This document shows, piece by piece, positions 20,741-31,660 of a stretch of DNA of 64,000 nt. Numbering within the stretch: position 1 is the first letter of the stretch; each line of letters starts with the position of its first letter. Source of the DNA: Symsagittifera roscoffensis (lineage: Eukaryota; Xenacoelomorpha; Acoela; Convolutidae); assembly GCF_963678635.1 (NCBI RefSeq), contig NC_087067.1, forward strand, positions 54,697,369 to 54,761,368, given 5' to 3'. Under the pieces are notes generated by a model. It was not told the origin of the DNA. It ran no database searches and was given only the letters and a program-made list of their open reading frames with translations. The position numbers were made by a program, and so were the translations under genes.

Positions 20741-22080
20741 TAAGAGGATGTAACATTGTCCTGTGTGAAAAAACTGAATAGAGTAACCAATCTTACTAGG
20801 ATGAATTGAAGAGTTGAAAACTTTGAGTTACAATTTTACTGCAGAAGAGGATTTGTTGTATGATTTGATTAAAAGGTTTTAAAAACACTTATTACTTATT
20901 TATTAGTGGCTTGAGTCAGAATTATTTTTAAAGTTTTCCAGTATTCTGGAATTGTAAAGATTTGTGGTGAAATTGTTTTAAGACAACAGTAGTCTCTCTG
21001 AAAGATGTAGCTATCTCAAAGTTCTTCTAAGCACAGAGTTTCCTAATTTTAATAATCAGGACCGATGACAACCAAAATGAGTCCGGAAGGATCTAGACTT
21101 GGTAGGATAATTTTAGCTTTTGGTTGGCAGGAACTTCCTGCGTCCCAACACTTTTTAAACATAGGAATAAAAGTTTTAATTTGAAACTAGCAATGGAAGT
21201 CAGAGAGAAAAAATTATCTCTAGTTATATTCTTACGTGCAGATTAGAGAACAATTTTAGAAGGCAACAGCGATGTAGAACGATGCCATCTGTAGCACATA
21301 GTAAATCAGTTTAATGTGGGTTAAAATTCGTTTGATGCATTTTTAAAATTCTGTTCGATGGCACTGTACCATTTTGATGAGTTACTCGCAGTTCAATGAG
21401 GAGTGTAAGACATTCAACCAGAATGACTAAGAATGCATAGCAGCAAACGAAAATTTATTCGAACAATTCGACGAGAAAATTGACTGTTTGGTGGGATTAA
21501 GTTTCTTAATCGTCCAATCGGATGAACCCGGAGCTATTACTTTGAATCGATTTTTTTTCTTAATTTCGATTTGGGCGAGCATGACACGTGACCATTTTTT
21601 TCGCGAAAACTGAAAAACAGAGTGGAAATCAGAACCGCAATTTTCGCTAGAAGAAGAGATATTAACCACGACGGGCAAGATCGGAAAGAAACGCAATAAC
21701 GTTAAAAGAGACGAGGCCTTCCGATTTGAAGCCTTTCGAGTTGTAACGATTGTGCTGTTACAATTGTTACCGGAAGGGTTGAACGAATGGGAAGGCTGAG
21801 TGTGAAGACACCAACTTTTCCCGGTTGTGAAGAAGGTGTTTCATCAAGAATATTGAGGAAACCGGAAGGGTCTGGACTCACAAACACTCCTGAACTGTTA
21901 TTTTAACAACTGTTAGCTTCCGGAGATGTCCCGAGTTTAAATTATAACATCTATTTTCAGTTTCAGGCTATAAGAAAATAGAAATCAAGGAAATGGTCGA
22001 TCCATCTCGAATGGATTGAGTGATTTTCTCTACTGCACAAAAACAATAGTAATATAGTATTATAAAAAGGATAATGCATC
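20741..22080. other. Non-coding tail of the Gypsy-like relic
   Basis: No gene recognised. CCGGAAGG-type motifs occur at 21085, 21771 and 21860; two of them share GGAAGG.TCT.GACT, which may be the remains of repeated 3' sequences. I could not establish an LTR pair for the 8-20 kb element. Confidence 0.45.
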
Positions 22081-22096
22081 TACCCCGTTTTTAGGA

Positions 22097-22141
22097 GTGA
22101 GCTCGTGGTCTGGGGATACTGAGACCCAGCCATGAGTTCAC
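22097..22141 (+). ncRNA. Strong 45-nt hairpin, possible small structured RNA
   Basis: The arms GTGAGCTCGTGG-(T)-CTGGG and CCCAGCCATGAGTTCAC pair over 17 positions with one bulged T and two G-T wobbles, closing a 10-base loop (GATACTGAGA). The surrounding 150 bases are less AT-rich than the neighbourhood, and a second short stem, CGGCT/AGCCG, follows at 22172-22194. Wobble pairs kept in a stem can mean selection on structure, but with one copy this cannot be shown. It is not a tRNA by its pattern. Confidence 0.35.
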
Positions 22142-24429
22142 TTTTTGCGTGCAGCTAACTTAATTTGCGCGACTCGGCTGATGGTCTTCAAGCCGTAACA
22201 ACTTTAGGGACCCGAGGTTATGAGGAACATTTTGAACTGGCTTTGGTAGAAACGGTTAAAAGCACGGTTCTATCTTGACGCTAGCAAGTCGTTATAGGAC
22301 ATGGTTTTTACTTTCCGTCGTTTTGTACTTTCCGAGCGAATGTTACATGGACTCAACTGAGAGAACTTTTGTCATGGGAACATCACAAAACAAAAACATT
22401 TCAGGGTTGCCTTACTAAGCTTCCGAGAAAATTTTACTAAAGAAGAATCACGCTGCAAAAGCTGATTTGAAAAACTAAAAAACGAAAACAGAGCCAACAG
22501 AAGATTGGAAAAGTGTAAAAAAAACTAGGAATCTGAAAAATACTGAAGTTTTATTTTTATTTTTCAAGTGTATGAGTTTCAAAATATAAATAAGACAAAG
22601 AAGTGCTCTTTGAAATTTAAAAAATGATCATGAGAACCTCTTTTGTTTGAAATAACACTACTAAAAAAACTGCTAGAAATTGATCACGTTCTTTGCGTCG
22701 TTTCTGCTTTGGTAATTCAGGAACACAGTTGGCCTATTTTTTAGCAAATGAATTTATTTTTAATTGAAAGTGCTTATATATCTAAGTGCATTCATAATTG
22801 CATTAACGTTTATCATGCGTTTTTGTAGTTATTACAGAATTTCAGGACATTTTCAATTTTTTTGATCAGTTTTTTTTTGTTAAAATTATATCAGTTCAAC
22901 AGGTAAATTTCTTATTCCGCCGTGAACTCTTTAAATTCCAATAACGAACTAAAGTTCGATCATGTTTTTTTGTGACATTCACACTTTTGCTGTTAGATAC
23001 TGGAGATTTCCTTGATTTTAACAAACAAAATTTATCTGAGCTTTAAAACAAATACAAAAGACGCGTAAAATCAAATTTGAATGTGAAAAAGTTTTCAAGA
23101 TTTTTTTTTCGTGAAAACAAAACAAAAATCACCAAAACCTATATATCAGAGTGTTCACTGTGTTCATGATTCTTTTTATAAAATAACATCAGAAGTCATC
23201 TGGAGAAAGATCAATCATTGGACTTCATGGGAAAGATCAATCATTGGGATGAGAAAGATCAATCATTGGATCAATCATTGGAAAGATCAATCATACGCAA
23301 GTATACTTGAAAAACACAGACTTTCTTGCAAAAGTCTCAACTTTCGAGTTTGAAAGAAAAAATAGATGCCCTTTGAGCTCTTTGAGTTTCTAGAACGATT
23401 TATGAATGGCGCTTTTTAGATAACATTAACCCAACTTGAGAAAATTGGATCAACAGGTTAAGTGTTTATTCCGCTGGAAATCTAAAATTTAAAATCCACT
23501 TTCGAAACTAGAAATTGTTCACGAATTAATGTCCCATTTGCACGTTAGTATTTAGAGAAGGCTACTCACATGATTTGCAGTAGATGAGTTTCTATTGAAC
23601 TCAAAAAGTAATTTTATATCTGAGTGCATCAATGTTCTACAACTTTTTCTGAAAAAAAAACAAAAAAATCAGCAAGACCTATATAAAAGTCAGCGCTACG
23701 CACATTACTCGAAATCACTTCAAAACTTATATTGCAAGAAATGGTTATGATTCAAACTTTTTAGATGAATATAAAAGGCCTAGGGAAAGCTGCATTAGGA
23801 GTTTGATTTTTTCCGCTTTGAATTGCATAAAAATTAGGACACTCTTAATCAACAGTTCACTTCAGCTAAAAACGCTTATAGTTTTCATACACAGAGGCAA
23901 AGCTGAGCATCGCACCATTTTTCAAATAACAGTATTAAAACAGCATGGCCTTCGAGAACTAGCACAAGGAAACTGGAAACAAAACTAGCAAAAAAATTAG
24001 CACGACCTATTAGAGAGTACTCAATACATTCATCACTCTTAAAAGCGAGAAAAGAAAAAATAGAAATTTTTTCAAGATTGAAATTTCTACGTTTTTTACA
24101 GAGTTCCTTGTAGAGTTGGTTAAAAACATTCAAAAAAGGTGCCTGACTCTTATTGACCTTAAACATAAAACCGCTAATCATCGCTTATGTAAAAATTCCG
24201 TGCACATTTATCACCGAAGCAAAAATTTAAATTTCATAAACGTTCAAAAAAATACTACAAAATTTCAGCAATAGATTTTTTGAGTTTAGTATTTAACCAG
24301 TGGTATTAAAAAAATGATAGAAAACAACCTAGAAAACGAGAGAGTTTGTGAAAATACGGGATCTGAGCCGAAAAAAAAAAAAATAGATGGACAATAGTCC
24401 AAAAAAAACTAGCAAACTTCTAAATTAAG
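22142..24429. repeat. Dispersed AT-rich repeat family, member 2
   Basis: Long AT-rich non-coding block. Shared modules with 6.5-7.6 kb and 43.8-44.6 kb occur at 22680 (ATTGATCACGTTCTTTGCGTCG), 23117, 23450-23530, 23653 and 23985. The AACAAAAATCA.CAAGACCTATATAAAAGT-type module alone appears three times here (23117, 23653, 23985), each about 20-35 bases before an AGT.. serial pattern. No coding region is supported. Confidence 0.55.
23200..23297. repeat. Minisatellite, GAAAGATCAATCATTGG unit
   Basis: The 17-base unit GAAAGATCAATCATTGG occurs five times within about 100 bases, with variable filler between units and one truncated repeat (GATCAATCATTGG directly joined). The 80-codon plus frame across it is a by-product of the repeat. 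Confidence 0.9.
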
Positions 24430-24945
24430 AAAGAGGCCCCGGCCCGGATTAAAAGAGCATTATGTGCCTTCTCCAAGCCAGACGCGCAGTACAGTAGAAT
24501 AATCCGAATTTATAATAAAGCAAGTGGAAACACGGGTAACAATCCAATAGAAAGAGTATTAGGAAATTTAATACACCCGGGAAATAATCCAAAAAAGCTG
24601 GGACGAAATTCATGAAGCCTGAAAAAAAATCTTTCCAATTCTGAAAAGGTCCCAGTAACAAACATTGCAATCCAGTAAATAAGTTTAAGTTTTCATGAGA
24701 TTGAGCATGTCAGCAGCATATCAGCATAGTCAGCAGCATGGCGGCAAGTGATTAAATTGATTTCGACAAATTCCAATTAGGTATTAACACGAAAAAATTC
24801 CGAAATGATAACGCTTGCTAATTGCCAGCGTAATAACCAAAGGTGCAACAAAGCCAAAAACACCTGAGCAGACACCCTTCATAGCAAAGAAAAAAATTCA
24901 AAAATAATATTAACTAGTAAAAGGACCTTTGATCCTTCTTTCCCT
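24430..24945 (+). repeat. Direct repeat flanking the large LTR element, left copy
   Basis: Shares modules in the same order and orientation with 43435-43785. They are ATTCTGAAAA..TCCCAG.AACAAACATTG (24640), the AGCAGCA..GGCAA.TGATT segment (24735), the TGATAACGCT.GCTAAT segment (24806) and the AAGGACCTTTGA segment (24918). It ends about 65 bases before the 5' LTR. The right copy begins about 110 bases after the 3' LTR. Confidence 0.7.
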
Positions 24946-25008
24946 CAGAATACACACACGCACAAAAACTCTTTTTTCGGTCCTCAAATAAGGCGAAAAA
25001 GCCACAAC

Positions 25009-25387
25009 TGGAACCAGATTTAAACTAGTATTTGTATTTGGTTATAACTATGATATTTTATCTCTATAAAAAATTAAATACTAACCAATCATATTCCATA
25101 AAACTAACAATCTATTTATTTGTAAAGAGTTGAAACTACTTGTAGTTTCAACACTAGAGCAATTTGAATTAAACATAGAATACAGTTGTTCTCATTCTAG
25201 AACTAACTCGCATAAACCGGTGTACACTAGATCTATTGAGACTAGGAGATATAAGAGTAAGATTAAGATCGGTATTAGACTAAGAAAATGCACGAATGTA
25301 TCCGGCCGAAAATATGATCGCGTGACGAGCAGACGGTGTACCTTATCTGAAATTACTCTATGAGTACAGTAACCTATAAATAACTCA
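25009..25387 (+). repeat. 5' LTR
   Basis: 379 bases starting TGGAACC and ending ATAACTCA. It aligns over its whole length with 42958-43324; shared landmarks are AAACTAGTAT, TTGAAACTACTTGTAGTTTC, AACTAACTCGC.TAAACCGG, TAGATCTATTGAG and TTATCTGAAATTACTC. The two LTRs differ by many substitutions and small indels, which points to an old insertion. The TTGAAACTACTTGTAGTTTCAA segment is itself a perfect inverted repeat and could form a stem in the RNA. Confidence 0.9.
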
Positions 25388-25389
25388 TC

Positions 25390-25407
25390 TGGTGCGACCA
25401 AAAGTCT
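25390..25407 (+). promoter_or_regulatory. Primer binding site
   Basis: Two bases after the LTR end the sequence is TGGTGCGACCAAAAGTCT. TGG complements the CCA end of a tRNA, and the following bases would pair with a tRNA acceptor 3' strand ending GGTCGCACCA. I cannot say which tRNA from memory. Position and opening triplet are as expected for minus-strand priming. Confidence 0.75.
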
Positions 25408-26688
25408 CGAACAGACTTTAACAAAACTAGCATTAGACAAAAATTAGTTTAGAATTAGACAAATACAACATTTCATAAAAATGTTATATGACAAAAACTT
25501 AGTAGATATGTATCTACGCCTCATTAGATCAGATCCAATATTTCGAACAATACGAGAACTACCCGGTATTGGAAGAAGACGTCGAACAAGAAACGACATG
25601 GGACTAGGAAGAAATCTACCAATTGATTTCATGATAGTACGACAAAAACGAGATCAAACTTTTGTATTTAGAATACCACCAGCAGTAAATTTAAATTTTC
25701 ATTTACTGACATATTATTTGAAATGAAAATACTTTCAAATAAACTTTAATGGCGCTACTCTATTATTGTACAAAAACGACTGATAAAAACAACACTTGTC
25801 GTTTTCCTTAAATCAGCTGTTAAGTAAATAACATCTTGAAAAAACATTTATTAAATAAAAATTCAAAATTTAGTTAGTATAAATCATAAATTGTTAGTTT
25901 TATAATTCATGACATCATCCCAGCTTCAGCACCTAAAACATAACAGCGAAATTCAAAAATTAACAATCATCAAAACTAACACTTAACCTTAACGCTCTAA
26001 TTTTAAACTATCAAGGCTTATCCTTACTTTCATTTAAATTAATTTCATTTAAATAACAGATCATCGAGGCTTCCCTTGGATCTTTAAATTGAATTATATC
26101 TTAAATTTTAAATTCCTAAATATTTATATCTCTGATCATCAAGCCCTATCTATGGATTAAATAGATTTCAAATAGATTAATTTTCTTCTCCCATCCCCTT
26201 TACTTAGTGTCTAACGACCTCAAACGTCGTTCACTACCCAACCCTTATCAAAGACCCAGAATTGATAGAAATTTTTCGAAAACTTAACCAATTTATTTAA
26301 GCTAAACAGTGAAGAATTTTGGTTACTCATCCTTCACTTGATCCCACTCCTCTTAGAAGACCCAGCCTAAAACACTTAAGTTTAGTAAGTCATAAAATAG
26401 TATCTAACGAGCCACTTGCGTTATAATTATACCTAAACCCTGTGGATCGATTTACTATTCTCCAACCCTTGATCACAAATCATAACCCCTAAGTAAGATT
26501 AAGTAGGTCAAACCTTGGCTTAGAATTAGCCACAAGAAAGTATAAATCATTCTTCCGAATCCATATACGCTTTCTCCTCAATCCAAATATACGACCCAAG
26601 TTAAGCTAACCACAAAAAATTGTAAGAACTAACAGTTTAAGGCATTAAAATCACTAATCCAGGTTGTGCATCAATCATCCTAAACCTT
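25408..26688 (+). other. Leader between primer site and gag
   Basis: About 1.3 kb of AT-rich sequence. An 81-codon frame (25481-25726) with an Arg-rich centre, GIGRRRRTRNDMGLGR, lies near its start; I do not recognise it and it may be chance or a leader peptide relic. The rest has no frame or known motif. Confidence 0.5.
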
Positions 26689-27150
26689 ATGCCAAAAGGA
26701 AACAAACAAACAACCATAATACATAATTGTTTAATTAACAACCAGAAATACGACCTCGTAATCATACCACACAGACAATCAGTAGGATATCTAAGAACAA
26801 AAAGACAAACTCTAAGAAAAAAGATAATAAACAAACAAAAACAAATTATTAGGAAAAGTTTCTCAAAACCAAGAAACGCAGTCTCAAAATCAGAAACAAC
26901 TGCAATACACGAACTTCATAATTTATAAGACTCATTAAAGATAAATCACCAAATAGACGATTAATGATACTTCACAGACTCAGAAACCACATCACAATTA
27001 TCAGTAAAAGGCAAACGGAAAATAAAAAATTGCTACACAAACAAACCAATACGTTTGTACAATTGGAATCAACCAATAAGACACATTGAAAACTACACAT
27101 TAACAGTATTACAACACAAAAATGATCCAAAGTGAAGATAACTCAGAAAA
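26689..27150 (+). pseudogene. gag N-terminal segment
   Basis: A 79-codon basic frame (26689-26928) with KYDLVIIPHRQS and KQKQIIRKSF, continued in the same direction by KGKRKIKNCYTNKPIRLYNW near 27010 after stops. The same two parts recur at 63280-63580 (YDLVIKPCKQK, KQK, then KGERRIKNSNLRKPVGLYHL), which supports real coding ancestry. It is Lys/Arg-rich and may bind nucleic acid; no named domain recognised. Confidence 0.55.
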
Positions 27151-27368
27151 CTCAGTACTTCCTTTTTTAATATCACCACTATCTGAACCTCGCGGACAAA
27201 TAGAATTTTGTAAAAAATTAATTGCAAACTTAAAGAAAAATAAAAAGACAACTTCTAGATCACTATCTCAAAGGTATATGTAGTCTCACATCACACTTTG
27301 GAATCTACACAATAGAAGTCATATCTTCGAATGCATCTCAAAACATATATCTCATTCAAACTGACGAT

Positions 27369-27872
27369 GTGGATATTGAATTCTCAAAAGTTTTTACACA
27401 ATGCATCAAAAACATACAACACCAAAACTCAAAAAGAGCAAACTCGATATTTACAAACGACGTATTCTCACTTATCTATAGCTATATATCTATATTAGAG
27501 TTGGAGACACTCCAAAGCGATTCACCTACTCAAACATCTCGACAAACAGTTGTACGAGAGGAAATACACATATTTTCAAAATTTTTAAATACAATTCGAG
27601 AAAACTTAACAAATGACCAAACAACACAAAATGTTCAACACGATTTACAAAAAATCTTAGTATGGTTCATAATCGGTTTTTTTAGTCACAATACTGATCT
27701 TATCGAACAAGTAAGAAAAAATTTTCGACCACAAAGTACAGATGATGAAACTGTACTAGCAGAACAATCAGACTATGTATGGGACCCTGAATGGTCTTAT
27801 AAAAGATTTATCAATATACCAACAGATATATCAAGTCAGGCAATTAGCACTACTTTTAATAATAAAGATTAA
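27369..27872 (+). pseudogene. gag segment, helical (167 codons)
   Basis: Open frame with helical character (IHIFSKFLNTIRENLTNDQ, HDLQKILVWFIIGFFSHN), ending in an acidic stretch with WDPEWSYKRF. The frame is open upstream to about 27360, and the reading continues past the stop at 27870 into a Thr/Asn-rich part. By position it is the N-terminal half of gag, before the conserved gag core. No family motif recognised. Confidence 0.55.
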
Positions 27873-28584
27873 GTTCGAGTATACCCACTTACAGTTGACG
27901 CAACACCTTTAAACTACAATTCATTCTTACCTGAAAGAACAGAAAACAATAGTTTGACTTCCGCATTCATAAATAATGATAATCCAAACAGAACAAGAAA
28001 TCTTACACAACAAGATGTACAAAACCCATAAAAATTTGTAAACGAAGAAATTGTTAAAACAATAACAACAACAGAAGCACAGCAAAGCATCTCACCTATT
28101 CAACCAAAGTCAAAATGTACCACAACCAATCTTAACCTCAGTAAAATTTCATGATCAACCACGATCCTCGCAAGAACAAGATGGAAACTACCCATTTTTC
28201 AACAACGCAAAAACAATGCAAAAAAAACCATACTAAAAATCAACCTCATCATTACGCATAAAATTGGTTTCCATCAGACAATGATGAATACTATAATCAG
28301 AATCATCAACAATTTTCCGCAAATCCAAGACCACGTTCTTACAGTATTGATCAACCAGATATTTTCGAACCATACACACAAAATGAACAAATAGGACAAC
28401 CTAGAACTAACCCAACACCTTACAATCATGATTTTCAACAACAAAATCCAGTTAATACACATTCATATCAACCAACCCAGATGCAAAATGAAATCCCACT
28501 ACCATATTAATTACAACAACACGAAATAACCAAAAGCCAACAAACGAATTTTTCTCAAAGTCACATGCCGCAGAATCCCTACAA
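27873..28584 (+). pseudogene. gag Asn/Gln-rich linker
   Basis: Readable pieces are strongly Asn/Gln/Pro-rich, for example DEYYNQNHQQFSANPRPRS near 28285, then YSIDQPDIFEP and many Gln-Pro pairs to 28510. Related sequence with NIDQPDNFF occurs at about 62350. The linker is disordered or prion-like in composition. It connects the helical N-terminal part with the gag core and has several stops. Confidence 0.5.
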
Positions 28585-29325
28585 ATGACTATGAATCCAT
28601 ACCTAATCGGTGAATCATCAATAACATCAAATATACCACTCATGGTATTCACAGGCAAAGACCCTGAATACTCTGTGGAAGACTATCTAAACGCAGTCAC
28701 AGCAAATTTAACTTTAAATAAAGTTCCTGAACCAGTAAACACGCCACTCCATCAAAATTGGATACATAGACGCACAGCTCTAATCCAAACTACCCTTGAC
28801 GGCGCAGCTCAAAAATGGTTTTCAGTTTTACCTATAGAAATAAAGTCAGATTGGAAAAAATTCACACAAGAATTCTCAAAAAAGTTTGACTCTGAAAGAA
28901 ACAAACAGCATCAAAAAGTTTTATGCAATGAAGTTTGTAGACTACCTAATGAAACAATAAAAAAAACTGGCAGTAAGATTAGCAACACTAGTCCGAAAAG
29001 CTTATTCACTTAATATCAATGATTATAAAAACACAAAGATGACAGAAATCCTAATGATGACTCTAACGCCTCAATTACGAAAAAAAGCAATAAAAAAGAG
29101 AGCATCACATCCTTCCTCAATCTGAGAACCAGATTTAGATTTTAGAAAACTAGTAGATAAACTAGAACAAGCAGAAATCACTATTAATTGGAAGAAACAG
29201 AAAACTTAAAACTACAAAATTTAAACAACATCCAGACCACTACTTCGCACATAAACAATATCAACGACTCTGATACTGATTTATCAGAAAAAATTCACCG
29301 AAATTTTGAACATTTACGAGAAATG
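28585..29325 (+). pseudogene. gag core (retrotransposon gag domain)
   Basis: The frame at 28585-29013 holds the typical signature of the Ty3/Gypsy gag domain: a helix with DYLNAVTANL, then RRTALIQTTLDGAAQKWFSV, LPIEIKSDWKKFTQEFSKKF. A frameshift near 28975 breaks the protein; the downstream pieces (LMMTLTPQLRKKAIKK-like near 29050) continue the domain's C-terminal helices. The same domain, more decayed, is found at 62690-63180 (EDYLNA, AQPKNGF in a shifted frame). Gag forms the particle shell. Confidence 0.82.
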
Positions 29326-30450
29326 GTGTAGTTTTTGTCGACGATAGGGACACAGTATCGCTGAATGCAGACAAAAACAACAAGATAGCCAGAATAAACC
29401 ACAAAAACATAGAGATTCCAACAAATCTTTTCATCAATACATGAAGGAAGATCAAAATTTACCCAACAAAAACATTCATAGCAATAATCGTTCAGGAAAA
29501 CCCCTTCCAAAAATTTCCAACTACTCTAGACAACAATCACCCTATAAAACAAATTATAGAGGACAATCACCATACGAAAAAAATTTTCAGAATTTCTCAC
29601 GAAACAGATATTGTCGATCAAATAGTGAAAATAATCAATATCAAAATAACTATTCAAGATCAAATTCAAATCAACACAGATTTAACGACAGATCCCATTC
29701 AAATACTAGAAATCGAAATTATTCAATTAATAGATCTAGAAACGCCTCATACAATCGATAGATAAATTATTCTAACGATCGGAATAGAAGCTATTCAAAC
29801 AATCAAAACCCTAGATATCAAAATAATCGATAAGGCAATTATTCAAACAACCGATCAAAATATAATACTTATCAAAAAACATCACGAGATAATTCACAGA
29901 AAAAAAGCTCAAGCTATAACAACAGACAAAGAAACTACTCTCAGTCACCACATAGGAATAACACAAGTTATCAAAATTCAGAACAAAATTATAGGAGTAG
30001 TACACCTAAACATCCAAGGCAAATAAATTTGGTACAGGCAACTAAAGAAACTCAACCAGACCCCCTGGTATTGATAATAACGAAAGATCAGAATTGCAAT
30101 TAAACAACATCAATTGCGAATTCACAGATAGCGAAAGTGATACAAAAAATACAATTTCAATTAACATGAGAAATGTTGAAAATGACTACGAGCCTATTAT
30201 ATATGAACAACCAATATATTCCCATATATATCAAAACCATGATCAATTTCTTTTGAACTATTATACAAGATCAGTATCAAACAGCACAACAAAAGAAAAA
30301 ATAGAAAAATTAGTAGAAGAAATGAAAGAGGAAAAAACCACAGAATGCTCAAGCACAAATAACATTTATCAAAATATAGCTAAAGAACCGCAGTTACAAA
30401 AAGAAAAACTCTGGACAATCTCACTTCTTTTAGAAAGTCCAAAATGCAGA
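29326..30450 (+). pseudogene. Nucleocapsid: CCHC knuckle and Arg/Asn/Ser/Tyr-rich tail
   Basis: A CCHC zinc knuckle reads WCSFCRR-stop-GHSIAEC (29326-29367), with correct CX2C and GHX4C spacing and one stop inside. It is followed by a long Asn/Ser/Arg/Tyr-rich tail (29441-30020) with repeated NRSR and YSNN-type motifs, fitting an RNA-binding nucleocapsid. The frame then leads through NEIRSELQLNN-like sequence and an acidic part (30094-30453, YEPIIYEQPIYSHIYQ) to the protease. Three stops interrupt the tail. Confidence 0.7.
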
Positions 30451-30800
30451 TAATTTCAAACACCAGAACTTGAATTTTTTTTAATAGGTTCCAGAGCGGA
30501 ATCAAATATCATCAACATTCCCACTTGGAATGAAATCGAAATTCTACACCCACAACTGATACCCTTCAAAACAACAAATAGACTAGCACCGGACAAAGAT
30601 CAACCTTAACAAACTATGGAAAAATACAATTCTTCCTTGTTCCCACTCGAACAATGGAACAAAACAATCTCATGAGCAAACCATTCAAACAAACCTTCCA
30701 TATCACTGATATAAAACACAATATCATTGGAATACCATTTATCACTAAATATATACCAAGAATAAACATCTTAGATATTTAATTGTATTTAAAAGACAAA
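30451..30800 (+). pseudogene. Retropepsin-type protease relic
   Basis: The active-site strand region reads LEFFLIGSRAESNIINIP near 30465-30520. Retropepsins have hydrophobic-hydrophobic-D-T/S-G-A here; the stretch keeps the surrounding residues, but the catalytic Asp position is not Asp. Downstream are KHNIIGIPFITKYIPRINIL (30711-30775), which resembles the second conserved strand with its Ile/Leu-Gly. Two frameshifts lie between. The Asp loss and shifts make it inactive. Confidence 0.6.
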
Positions 30801-31354
30801 TACACGAGAATGAAAAACACCTCTTTGACATTTTTTCAAAGAATAAACAAACAACCACCATTTTTCTCTAAATTTTACCCAATATATAATCAGCAAAACA
30901 CCTGAAACCACTATCAGGAAACATTGATAATTTTTCGATCAAAAAAATTCACCATTATGATAAAGCGCAAAACAATTAACATCTCTTTATGTCTGACCTT
31001 GAATTCAGACCAATTCACAAGTTTTTCCGAGTAAAAATTTCATCTATTAAACACATGAAAGACACAAACTCTCACATGATTTCTTTACATGTATACAACA
31101 TTTCCACATATAAAATAACTTTACAACTAGGACTCTTAGGTTAATTGCGAAACTAACGCGACAATTTCTCCCACAAAAGAAAAAGCGTATAGAAAAAATA
31201 ATATTTTATGCCAGTCACCAATTTTTTATGAAGATTTGTTAATTAATAAAATTTTAAGCAATCAAAAACGTAATACAGATTATTTCACAAAAACATCCTA
31301 ATTCAAACCAACATTTTAATTTTCAAAATATACGACAGAACACGAAAAATTTTA
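30801..31354 (+). pseudogene. Decayed region between protease and RT
   Basis: No clear domain. The A-rich coding-like composition continues and short open stretches such as the one around 30800-30900 are seen, but frames change too often to describe a protein. Confidence 0.4.
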
Positions 31355-31660
31355 AACAATGTCCAATTTTCAACACCTTCAGATAACACAAAAAGAATTC
31401 GAGCATTTATCTGACCTATTATTAAAAAATTCAAAAGTTACGCAACATAAAAATTTGATGTAGGAAAAACAAATTCACCATTACATCTACCCTTAAAATC
31501 CGACGCAGTTTTCAAAACACAACGAGCAATTAAAGTCCCAATTCAATTGCAAGATAAAGTTAACAGACTACTTGAAATACTATAACAATATGAAATCATT
31601 TCTCCAGTTAATAAAGAAGAACACACAAAAGGTAACTCAAAAAGCAAACCCAACCATAGA
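31355..31660 (+). pseudogene. N-terminal end of reverse transcriptase
   Basis: Readable pieces in shifting frames match the entry to a Ty3/Gypsy RT: an NSPLHLPLKSDAVFKTQRA segment near 31470-31525, then a helix with KVNRLLEIL, then YEIISPVNKEEHTKGN (31590-31635). The sequence should go on into the fingers and the YxDD motif. Instead it leads within about 50 bases to the end of RNase H. So the RT catalytic core is deleted, not just mutated. Confidence 0.7.

Noticed and set aside
22097-22141. Hairpin as a transcription terminator or tRNA
   Set aside because: No bacterial context and no T-run directly after the stem suited to a terminator role; no tRNA arm pattern.
23200-23297. CRISPR-like array from the 17-base repeats
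   Set aside because: Units are directly joined or separated by irregular filler, not by uniform unique spacers, and the context is eukaryotic.
25003-25008. Target-site duplication of the large element
   Set aside because: The bases before the 5' LTR (CACAAC) and after the 3' LTR (CAGCGC) do not match convincingly.
25481-25726. Arg-rich 81-codon frame as a gene
   Set aside because: Possible leader peptide, but no counterpart was seen in the other copies, whose leader regions are not in the window, and no motif is recognised.
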